NCBI RefSeq assembly: GCF_907165205.1
Contig: NC_058189.1
Span: 42,806,270-42,870,269 of the forward strand
Source of the DNA: Coccinella septempunctata
Lineage: Eukaryota > Arthropoda > Insecta > Coleoptera > Coccinellidae
Direction: 5' to 3'
DNA: 64,000 bases
Shown here piece by piece: positions 8,914 to 19,338 of this stretch. The notes under the pieces were generated by a model. It was not told the origin of the DNA. It worked only from the letters and a program-made list of their open reading frames with translations, and made no database searches. Made by a program: the position numbers and the translations under genes. Every line of letters begins with the position of its first letter. Position 1 is the stretch's first letter.

Positions 8914-11641
8914 TTTCCTTTTTAAACTGCAAATATTAATGGAGAATGGGTGTTGGTGGTGTTTGAATGAGATCGTATAGCTCTATCTGCCGTATTGAAA
9001 TAATGATTACATCCCATAAACAAAATTTATGTCTAGTTACAATCTGATAATATTTCTTCGTAGTTAGAAAACATCGTTAATCAATGCAAATTCACATTTT
9101 CACTTTCTACATTCTTCTATGATGAACAATTTATGCAACATTGTCTTCGAATATCCGTTTTCATCTCTACTTCTGCATTCTTTTCAATTTGGTAGGACGG
9201 TATTGTTCAATCATGGAGAGATTTCATAATCTCCTGAGCTACAAAGTTCATGAACGAGAATGATGTATTTTTTATGAAATATCTTTGAAACGTCACATTA
9301 TGAAATAACCATTTCAACCGTTTCCCAAAAAAAATTATTTTGAGCACTTAAAAATGAAAAATAAAAATGGGTATTCAAAGTTTAAAGCGTTTCATCTAGA
9401 TTGCACAAGTTGGCAACATCGACTGAAATATGCCTTGATAATAAAGGACAACAAATACACTATCTTGATGAGATAGACAAAGATGGCTGTCTATTAAGTG
9501 TGCGACGAACGAGGAAAGTCGTAAAATTTTATGGGATTTTTATGGCCGGTTGCAGTTGAAGCTCGCCAGTAAGTACGCGCCTGTAGATCAACAGCTGTTA
9601 TTTTATAAGCAAGCTGTTCGGACATTGTTCTTTTCATTGTCTTGTATGCGCTGTTGCCAAATCGTAAACTCCGCACAAAGCGATTTAAATTTTAAAACCC
9701 CATATTTGAAGGATGATTTTGAATAGTTTCCGCGGTGAATTTGAAAAAAGCATGAATGAAACTTATAATTATTCAGTTTAAACTTGCATATGCAGTGATA
9801 ACCCAAATTGAGGAGAATTCCCCATTGTGAAAGTTTTGCTAGTAGCTGCATGAAAATTGTCATCTGGGATGGAAAATCTGAATAGCACCTTCTATCACTC
9901 GAATTGCGGTTATCCTCTTCCCACTGCCGTCGGCTTAAGGTGCCTACAGAAACTGTGATGTGACGTTGGACTTGCATCCCACGTCATGGCACAACAATTT
10001 GAACATTCTCCTGCAAAATCATATGTTAGATTTTTAAATTATGCGTATTATGACGTGGTCCCACGTCACGTCAGAGTAATCTGTATGCACCTGTATGCTT
10101 TGCAAAATAAGCGATACGTCCTCTGGTGGCAGCCAGAGTAACCCGAGTATGGCTGTAACCATAGAAATCGGGCACTGAGGAGTGTCTTGATTCAAATGAT
10201 AGTATATACAGTTAATTAAATCCATCAAGACAAATGCCCTCATATTCACTTTCAGTCTATTCAAACAGCAAATCCATAGTATAGTTCCATAACTGCTCAC
10301 CCTAGCGCTGCAATCTTATTTTGCAACGCCAATAGTCTGAAAGAGCAATTAGAGGATATGTTGCAACCCCCAGTAATCCCCCCAGTAATGGGATCATGAT
10401 GCCTGAATGCTGGATATATGGGATTCCTTCTAGCATTGATGATCAGAATTATTGTCCATTTAAATCGAGCCTATGAGTTCAGACTTTAGAAAAAGTTTTT
10501 TTTTTATGCCACCAGCTGCATCCATCTACAATGGATCGATTCCAGAGGGTGAAAGCTTGAAGAAGTAAAAAAAGAATACGATAAAAACAACTTGAAATAT
10601 TCCAGTATAACAGATGTTAACGATAGAAAGTAGGCTTTTGGCTTTTTCAAATAATAGTATTCGCCTGTTTTCAATATAATTAAATACAACTTTACTGCAA
10701 CACTGTATCTCGTATCGAACATTTCTGCGGTGTTCTAAAGTCTTCTGCCTGAGATTTGACTCACTTTGTTCAACTACCGTCTTTGCTGAGGAACCAGGTT
10801 ACCAGGAGGAAGGGAATTCAATCTGGACTTGTTAGCTGCTGCGTGGTGCTAGAGTATTTCGATACTTCGTAGAGTAGAACTAGAATCTAATACCATAGTC
10901 AGGAAGTCCCGTATCCGTTCTCATTGAGGTGGAAGTTGTGTTGCTCTGGGGAGATCGAATAAGATCGAAATCTACTCGTCCTCGTCGAGAGAGATTGTTT
11001 TTTTTTGGCGACTAGAACTGTTATCCACAGCACGCTCAATTTAATTTATCTTGATACTGTCCGGTGATGAGAAGTTTTCAGATCCCTTTCTTCTTAAATA
11101 TCGAACCGGAAAAACAAGAGTACGATGTACGAATAAATGGATTCTCGAGATGTTTCCTCAAATTTGGAAAATACTGTGACACGAAAAATTTGTTGCGAAA
11201 TTAACAAAGCCTCCAGTTTGAGACCCACCTGATTAAAAATCTGATAGTATAATCACGTTCGTAGTTTATGTCCCATATTTCAAAGAATCATATCAAATTT
11301 CATGATTTTGGCTCTGATATGTAGGTACTTCCGGAGAAAATAAAAAAAATCCTTATCAAAGGTCCTTGCGTTTGCATAGCACTTTTCTACACTATGTGTA
11401 ATTTACACTCAATTTTAGTATTCGTTTGCTGATTGTATTTACACCAGTGTACAGTAGGTGTAGTTTATCTACACCTAGTCAAAAAGAGGTGTAATAAATT
11501 AGTGTTATGTGGTGTGAAATGCAAAATTTGATGTTAATCTACTTAAAAATTGATACTATTGAATTCAAAATTTGCGATAAGTTCATCACTTTACAACAGG
11601 ATGAACAAGTAACAAATCTTCTGAGAAACGTTACCATAGAT
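8914..11641. other. no gene recognised
   Basis: A 124-codon frame at 9603-9977 (-) and several shorter ones have no recognisable motif. Short CACGTCA-type motifs occur in both directions around 9950-10075. Two GCTGGTG/GCAGC-rich patches have no further explanation. Confidence 0.45.
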
Positions 11642-11644
11642 TAA

Positions 11645-11970
11645 GGCCTAACGCACACGACCTACAATCGGTGGGCGACTATTTTGTCGGTTGAAATGCA
11701 GAACACTGGAAGTGTCTATTCAGTTGATTGATGGATGGGATAAATTCAAAAAGGGAATAAAACTGGCTTTTCAATAAACGCTGAGAAATTACTGGATGCA
11801 CCCAAAATATGCTATTTCTGCTTTTCTTTCTTCGGTAGCTCAAATAAACCGCAAACATCTCAATCTCAACGTATTCCTGTTATCTCCTGTTACAATCACC
11901 GACTGAATGATCGTTCGTGTGCGTTGACCACCGATTTTATTGGTAGACTGTAGTCCGTGTGCGTTAGACC
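11645..11970. mobile_element. 326-bp MITE with TIRs GGYCTAACGCACACG
   Basis: The left end GGCCTAACGCACACGACCTA (11645) is the near-complement of the right end TAGTCCGTGTGCGTTAGACC (ending 11970). TAA flanks both sides (11642-11644, 11971-11973). An inner CACACG/ATCGGTGG motif is repeated near each end. There is no coding capacity. A three-base TAA or longer degenerate duplication leaves the superfamily open. Confidence 0.75.
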
Positions 11971-11973
11971 TAA

Positions 11974-14899
11974 ATCAGAATCATTATTAGTCTATGACCG
12001 TATCAACCTAACTTCAGTGATTTTTTTCATTCGTTTGCTCAACAACACTGAAAATCAGCCGATTCAAAGTGCAGTGTAGATTACACTACACCAAGAAACA
12101 GACGAAAGGACCTCAAGAGTCCTATACTTGATCATGATCATGATCATTCATGATCATGTTTGATCATGAAACATGGTTGTGTAATAGTGAAAACTAATTA
12201 TGGGACACACTGAAGAGCGTTTCGCTAACACGGTATACTTCAACGTCATGGAATTTCCATCATTTAGAGGCAATTTTTAATTTACGGAGCGGAGTCATTT
12301 GCCGAACTTATCCGAACTCAATTTTCGTAAATGCAATGTTTACGGAAAATCTCATAAATAGGGCTCGTTAGAAGTATTTTATATTCCGCAGAACACCCCA
12401 CTATATCCTGAAGGAAAATTAAGTAACCTGTAATTAAAGTAAGGTTGCTATCCTATACAGTCCCATCCAGGTCAGACATTTTATGGGGTCAGATATTGAG
12501 CAAACTTTGACGCCTTTTAGTCTACATGATGTGTAATAGTAGATACAGGGTGATACGCCACAATGGACATTATTTGAAAACTTACAGAGTTAACAAGGGA
12601 AAACTTGAATTACGGGAAAATAGTAATTTCGAACTGTTTGATATGATATGACTCCCAGACACCACAGTAGTAAACTAAAATTCATGTTTCGATGGCATTT
12701 CAATTGCTTATTGATTCATAACAATCGCAACAAAAATTTATCAGACAAAAAATATAGAAAGGAGTCGCAATTCAGTTCAGCGTCTGTACACGGAAAAAAA
12801 GTAATCTTAAATCAAGAATCAAGATATTCTTGGAATATTGTAGTTGTTTTGAGTATATATTGAATTGGAACGAGTAAAATGGGAAATTCGGTATATTTGG
12901 TGTTAATTTATATCTCACAGAATACATATACTTCATTGAAAAATAAAATATTTCATCCAAGTATATATTTTTTTGGATCGGAGTAATAGAGTCCTATCAA
13001 TCCAAGAGTACTCTAATATTTCCTGTAACTATATGACATCTTAATGTATATAATGTAAATATAATATTCTCAAATCGAGAAATTGCTTATACTCATTCCA
13101 TATAATACATTCAAGAAGTTGGTTTTCTCATGACGATTGTACGATCTTGATGATTCTCATACCAACCTATAGATATGAGAAAATTTTCATAACTCAACAA
13201 TAAAAATATTGACAAAATTTCTGGATTAGAGATAATATGAAAATCTGTTGATGAACACATTAGCTGATAATAATTTTGAAATATAAAAAGAATTCATGGG
13301 CGAAATTGCCAATAAGTGCCTAATGGAATTGAATTCCTTGCGAGAATCCTATAGGAATCGGAACGACGCCGACGTATTAAGTGGCAAGTTCAAGCTCAAT
13401 TGTTCGAACTAGGTTCATTTGCAGTAGCGTAGCGTAAATGGTTAAAGTTATGAAGGAGATCTTTGAAAATAACTTTTCTCCAAAAACGTTGTTCAACACA
13501 TGAATCAGTGATAGTGCTGAACAGACTTTCACGAGTTAGTCAAGTTAGTGGATCACAAATTATTTAAAAAATGAAAAATATAAGATAATTGGAAAATCTC
13601 TTCAGCAGAAGTTTCAAAAATTTTTGACTTCTCCTTTTCGTCTTTTTTTATATCGCAATAACTCATCAAACGTTGAGTTTTCACACAAGGCATGGGGCAC
13701 ACTGTTGAAATTTCCAAAATCAGCGATATGATTTCCCTCAATTCTTCCTACAACTCTTTTGTCTCACTTCCCTTCTCTACTAAAAAAAAAAAAACAGGTT
13801 ATAAAAGATACAGCATACTGATTCAGAAGACTTTTCCGTTTGCATCGACTTAGTTGAGATAGACTTAAAGTTAAGATTTATGTACTTTTTTCTTTGATGT
13901 CTATAGCAGTTACTATAGGAATTATTAAAATGATTATGACATTACGTTATTCGTGCAACCCATTTTAATATTCTTGTCGTAATATCGATTATTGCAGTAT
14001 GATTCCAATGAAATTAATGAAAAAATTGAGACATTGCGTTTTTATTGATTATTCTCACATGATAATTAATGGATGTTTTGATAAAATTATTCAAAGAAAA
14101 TCTGTTTCCACCTTTTCAAAATACTGTCAGACAAAAATTCATACTTTGTCGATATTGACATAACGTGTGCCATTTCACAGTATTTAAAGTATTTTATGGA
14201 CAACTGGAGTCATTTTCGAATAGACCAAGGGACAAAGAAGATATATCTTGTGTATATCTAACCCCTAGCATAAATTAACAATCATTTCATTGCCAGACAA
14301 AGTTGGGGTGACATATTGGATACCAGATTAGGGACAAATTGATTTATTCCCTTTCTAACCGCAAACATGTATACATAGACGTCGGAGTTTCGTGAGGAGT
14401 TAAAATAGACCGTTCACAAACAAGGTATCTATCTGAACTTCAGGATGTTGAAGTCATTACTGCGAATTCCGGTTAAGAAGGGAAAGAAGGGATTGAATTG
14501 CTGCTGTCTCTATTAATCTTCTGCCATTTGCATATTCAACTTCTAATTCATGCGGTGTATAGCACAAAACATCTTTTAGTGCAGTAGGGAATGTATTCTG
14601 GTCTTTAATTATTACTCCAACCAGACAGTCCATCTTAACCTCGATATTCGTACTTTCGAACTTGAGTTCAAGTTTATTGATGTTGATGAAAATTGATTAC
14701 TTCGAAAAAGGCTGCTTTGCTTGGTTTTTTGTGCTCACTTTGATTCTAAGAACATCTTTAGGTATATAAGTATAACTTCATAAAGATACAGAATTGAGAA
14801 GTAGTTGACTTACTCGTGATAAGAGCTGGGTGAAAAACCAGCTTCTCTTTATTCAATACACTTTAACTTGATAATTGATGTATATCATAATACAACTTA
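11974..14899. other. no gene recognised; one solo transposon end
   Basis: A TA-CAGGGTGATACGCC motif at 12544-12560 resembles the tip of the CAGGGTG-type mariner elements, but no partner end was found. The segment 13553-13741 shares a short degenerate stretch (TCAACG..TGATGAGTTATTG on the minus strand) with 30650-30690, suggesting common repeat ancestry. The rest is AT-rich non-coding sequence. Confidence 0.45.
12129..12170. repeat. cluster of TGATCA/CATGATCATG palindromes
   Basis: TGATCATGATCATGATCA followed by CATGATCATG and TGATCATG makes overlapping perfect palindromes within 42 bases. It may form hairpins. No protein-binding role is claimed. Confidence 0.7.
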
Positions 14900-14901
14900 T
14901 A

Positions 14902-15420
14902 CAGGGCGACTCATAACTATTGAGACATAGGCTAAGGGCAGATTGTTTGGACCAAAATACGGCGATAGGACCAAATATACCTCAATAAAATATTGCTGTG
15001 GAAAAAGATAGACGGTGTTAAAGTTGAATTTTTTATAAAGGGACAGAATAATATTTTCTTCGAAGTTCGAAAGTCCTTTATTAAAAGAATTAGAAAAGGC
15101 ATAGACGTCGGAGGATTCTTTTTATGTTACATTGTTTTTAATTATGCTTTATCGTCGAAATAAATAAATAAAATAAATAAATCGTTACTTCAAATCCCCT
15201 TCCGATGCTCTGAACTGTTCAATTGTGTTTTTCTTAAAAACGGATGGAAAAATATACAGTGAAATTATTAGCAAAAAACGAAAAAAAAATTCAACTTTAA
15301 CGCCCTCTATCTTTTTCCACAGCAATACTTTATTGAGGTATATTTGGTCCTATCGCCATATTTTGGGTCCAAACAATCTGCCCTTAGCCTATGTCCCAAT
15401 AGTTATGATGAATCACCCTG
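14902..15420. mobile_element. 519-bp mariner-type MITE with ~135-bp TIRs
   Basis: Left end CAGGGCGACTCATAACTATT and right end AATAGTTATGATGAATCACCCTG form inverted ends of about 135 bases (14902-15035 and 15286-15420) differing by few substitutions. TA lies on both sides (14900-14901, 15421-15422). The roughly 250-base middle has no transposase and ends in an AAATAAATAAATAA run. It would need a transposase from a related full-length element. Confidence 0.85.
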
Positions 15421-15422
15421 TA

Positions 15423-16083
15423 TAAATGGAAATAAAATAACGACAAATACTGATGAAATAATTAGGTGTCTTCAGAGGTTAACCTGTCCTCAATGACAAG
15501 TAAGACCGCTTTATAGCGACACCATAGTAGAAAAATTAACAAAATAAAGATTCTACCTGGTTGAATCTACAAACTACAATCTAGCTTGTAGCTAAACGGA
15601 ATTGGAACAAAGAAATGTTAAAAAAAGTAGTAAAACGTTTTAAATGAGACCGCAGGGCTTCGAGGGAACGAGGGCGAAGCCCGAGTTCCCGAGTCCATGA
15701 AACGCCCTTTCTATAATGGTGTAGAACGTTGAGATCGAAGACCGGGAAAGCCCCTGAAATAATTTCCGAAATAGTTCACTTTCGAAGATTTTTTGTCGTT
15801 TTCGCGCGTTTTGTTGCGAAACATTCTGGGATTCACGGAACGAACAGAACTATTTCGACGTCCAGGAACGGGCTACGTTTTATCACGAAGGACTGAATTA
15901 TTGAGGGTTAATACCCTTGTCCACTTTCACGGCCCCCATTTAACCAAAAATTATGTAAGAAAAAGGTGAAATTTTTGAAATTTCGTATTTTTTCGTGCTT
16001 TTGAAATCTAGTATGGCAAAAAATTTGAAAAAATGATATAAAAATGTAAAAATAATTCCAAAGTTTTCGAAACCGGAAACAGA
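15423..16083. other. no gene recognised
   Basis: Contains a local near-palindrome around GAGGGAACGAGGGCGAAGCCCGAGTTCCCGAG (about 15662-15692) but no gene or element boundary that can be supported. Confidence 0.4.
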
Positions 16084-16200
16084 ACTCCTTTATTCTCGAT
16101 AATATTTACGAGACTACGAGACCTCTGCTAGACTGTCGTACGAGATTCGAGACGAGACAGAGAAAAGTCTCGTCTCGTCTCGTCAATGAAATATCAAGTA
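16084..16200 (-). repeat. GAGAC/GTCTC-rich repeat end
   Basis: About 117 bases rich in CGAGAC that match 34548-34665 in the opposite orientation: shared blocks are TTGATATTTCATTGACGAGA, CGAATCTCGTACGA and TCTCGTAGTCTCGT on the complementary strand. It is probably one end of a dispersed DNA element. Confidence 0.65.
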
Positions 16201-16881
16201 CATATGTGGTCTTCCCATGATTTTTCCTACAGTATTTAGACACATATTAAGTGTATATTCTCTCATCTTGTAATTCGGAATATAATGAATCTAAATATTA
16301 TAAATGAGTAAATTTTTTGTGAATGGGAACCCTTACTGATTAGGTCCTATTTCTTTTATATATTACATAATGAAACTAAATGTAATAAATGAGTATATTT
16401 TTTGTAAATTGGTACTTACTGATCAATTCCTAATACCCGTACATATATAATTTTCATAGATCCTTTAGTCAGGCTAACAAAAATGGATAGGGAAGTGATT
16501 TAAGGTTGACAAGTGGGGTTCATGAAGTATTAAGGGGTTTATATTAACATTGATTATATGCGAATATAATATAATGATCCAAATTGAAAATTTTGCTTCC
16601 CACTGACCTCAGTGAAACTTTTCAAATTACAATAACCGTGTAGTTTCAACAAAAGTTGCTAAAAATTGTCTTTCTTGGACTTACAACGAAAATCTATAAA
16701 TTCAACAGGTAAAAAAAGTAAGGGCAGAAAATTTCGAGGTTCGACTGGTTCTGCTACGCGGCAGTAAACTTCAGATCCCAAAAAACGTTTGATTCCGTTG
16801 AAAAACCTTCTACTGCGCCAAAAAATTACCATTTGATTAGACTTTTGGAACAAAGATATCTTTGTTTTAAGATGAGACTAA
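16201..16881. other. no gene recognised
   Basis: AT-rich. A 64-codon frame at 16659-16853 (-) has no recognisable motif. Short repeats AATATAATGAA and GTAAATTGGTACTTACTGAT occur in two diverged copies around 16270-16440. Confidence 0.4.
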
Positions 16882-17030
16882 TCTATGGAGAGTAGAGAAA
16901 ATGGAAACGATCACCCACATAATTTTATGCGATTACCGTAGTAAAAAAGTGTCCCCGAAAGTGAAGAAAATAAGTGAGTAGCTGCGATCGCTATAAGTAG
17001 GTAAATTGTCTATTTCTGTGATCGCTTTCA
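16882..17030 (+). repeat. P-like element end (left-type)
   Basis: CTATGGAGAGTAGAGAAAAT with downstream GTGTCCCCGAAAG and GCTGCGATCGCTATA matches the ends at 18096-18190 and 38452-38538. Only this end is recognisable and no partner was assigned. Confidence 0.55.
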
Positions 17031-17984
17031 TTTTATTGCAGATAAGGTTAGTATGGGTGTTTTTCATGAATTTTCTAATAGATTTGCCCTAATAAAATGA
17101 ACTAAAAGTCTTGAAAAGTCGTTAGAGAGAAACATTTTAATGAAAGTATCGAAAATATGTACATATAATAAAAAATAAGGTTGAGTACAGTTAGTACTCA
17201 ATCGAAGGTTTAATTGATGAACACCTTTTCTTGCAAGTGAAATTAATATATATTGAAAAAATATCTGCTTTTCTTTGAAATATATGAATTTCAAAGATTA
17301 GTTTTTGAACAGCTATTTTTTTTAATACAAACTACTAGTTTTCCGATTTATATAGGATTGAATATCATGAATTATATTTTAAAGCATCAGTATATAGTAA
17401 GGGTCATCAGCTTCATCCATAATAACCAAGAATTTGATTAAATTCCCAAGAAATAATGAATTCAACAAATAGATAATACATGTCTAGAATTTTTTATTGC
17501 AAGAAGTGAGTAAATAAAGTAATAATGATAAATGGCTTTATTCTCATGATCATATACATACTTCAAGAAGAACACTTTTGGTAAGTATATGAGAAGAGCA
17601 GAAGGTGTCAGGTTCAGATTTTCCACTAGAGTACTATATATATATATATATAGATCGACAAGATTCTGTTTTCCAGAACGCACAAATTTATTTGGAGTCA
17701 GTTTTAGCAACAAGGTTTGTTTATATTTTCATCTGAAAAATGTATTCTGAAAAGATAAATTTATTGAATTAAATAATCCATAAGTCAATAGGAACGTATG
17801 AATGAAATATTTTACCTTCGGTACTTTGAAGACAGGGTATCTGGCGTGAATTATTTAGAAGTCTGTTCTTCCACACCTACGGACGCTACAATAATTCGCC
17901 ATTTGCAAACAAAAATTAAAAATTTGTTGAATAATCATATAATAATCTGTGTGCTGAAAAATTTCGGCAACCTCTGCTATTTTG
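17031..17984. other. no gene recognised; (TA)n run
   Basis: Non-coding AT-rich sequence with a TA dinucleotide microsatellite at about 17632-17652. Confidence 0.5.
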
Positions 17985-18190
17985 AATCAAAATTTATTTC
18001 CGATTAGCGACACTAGCGCATCTATTGGATAAAAAATGAATTGTCTACTGGTACATGATTTGGGAACGAAAAATCTGTGATCTGCGAAGCGGCGATCGTT
18101 TTCTATGGAGAGTAGAGAGAAGGAGAACGATCGACGTACTAAAAATGTGTCCCCGAAAACGGGAAACGTAGGATAGGTGTCGCTGCGATT
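17985..18190. repeat. two P-like element ends abutting head to head
   Basis: 17985-18095 resembles the right-type end (GGTACATGATTTGGGAACGA, CTGTGATCTGCGAAGCGGCGATCGTT). It is followed at once by a left-type end TCTATGGAGAGTAGAGAGAA at 18100. It is a degraded junction of two copies or an internally deleted element. Confidence 0.6.
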
Positions 18191-18644
18191 GCAGCGGGTA
18201 TCGATAAGGGGTGGGGATGCAAGCGTCAATTTGAAACATTGAACTGAACTTTCTTTAGTTCAATGATTTGAAATGAACAGCATTCATTTTATTTTAGGTT
18301 ATGTGTCATCGTGGTTTTTCTGATGATTTTTCAAATACCTTTCTTCAAATCTATATTAAATATGAGTTCTCTGAATTATATGCAATAAAATACAAGTCGA
18401 AATCAATGAATTTCAAAAGAAATCACTGATCAAAAAAATTGTATCTACTTTTGTTTATCATTGTTTATTGAAAGCAGCTATGTTAGTTGGTTTACCGTAA
18501 TCTTCAAATTATGTATATAAATCTGTAGTGAGGAGTAGTACACATCAAGACAACAAAAGGTAACAATCTCAAATTTATCACTTAAATATTAGAGTAGATT
18601 CTGTTTCCAATACTCAGCTGAGAACCGATATAAACCATATATTA

Positions 18645-19187
18645 TGTTATGCCAACAAAATTCTTCAAGAATATTTACTTCTAAACCATGTAGTTTTATT
18701 GGTTAGATATTCTTATTCAGAAGAGTCAACTTCTCACGAGGGATGACAATTTCGATTTCGTTCATAATGAATCCATCATCTTTTTGATATCTTCATCGCA
18801 AAAGTGCTCTTGACACACAAATTGATTCGGAGTCGATTCTTGAGAAAAGGTTTTTTTTTCCAATTTTCTCTCAAAAATGCTCTCAGAAATTTTATCTCTT
18901 CTCCTTTTCTTTCCGATGCCAAAACACTCTAACACTAGCGCACGCTTCAACATTTCACCATGATCATATTTATGTTGTCACCAGGGAAACAGTTCACTCA
19001 GCTAACTACAATTTGTTTGAATCAAAATTTCGCACTCTCGTGATGGCCAGCGCGCCTGTTGGCAAAAGCATGAACTACTTTATTGGTACATATTTTAGGG
19101 GACAAAAAATCTGTGGTCTCAAAGCAGCGATCGTTCTCCTTCTCTCTACTCTCCATAATCGTTTTCCTTCCCTCTACTCTCCATAGA
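18645..19187. repeat. right half of a P-like element with a possible THAP remnant
   Basis: About 500 bases match 40360-40860 in the same orientation and end in TTCTCTCTACTCTCCATA. A second copy of that tip follows at 19160-19187. On the minus strand 18762-18953 encodes 63 codons ending with NQFVCQEHFCDEDI. The C-x2-H-F pattern resembles the end of a THAP zinc finger, the DNA-binding domain of P-element transposases. The first half of a THAP domain was not seen, so this assignment is tentative. The repeat stops about 150 bases before the channel start codon. Confidence 0.6.
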
Positions 19188-19338
19188 CTAATCATTTCCT
19201 CAATGCAGTCACGAATCCGAACTTTGCATCAGTGATTTCCATCACAGACCTTTGATTTCCATTACTAAGGAAACAAGTTCCTGACATTCCTGACGTTCAC
19301 ATGTACAATTGAATGTTTAAGATCGAAGTTAAGAAATA

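Noticed and set aside
9603..9977. 124-codon minus-strand frame
   Set aside because: No motif, no partner exon and biased towards chance composition.
11362..12102. Possible larger TIR element (AGGTCCTT...AAAGGACCT) around the 11645 MITE
   Set aside because: The proposed ends match at only about 14 of 18 positions and no target duplication is visible.
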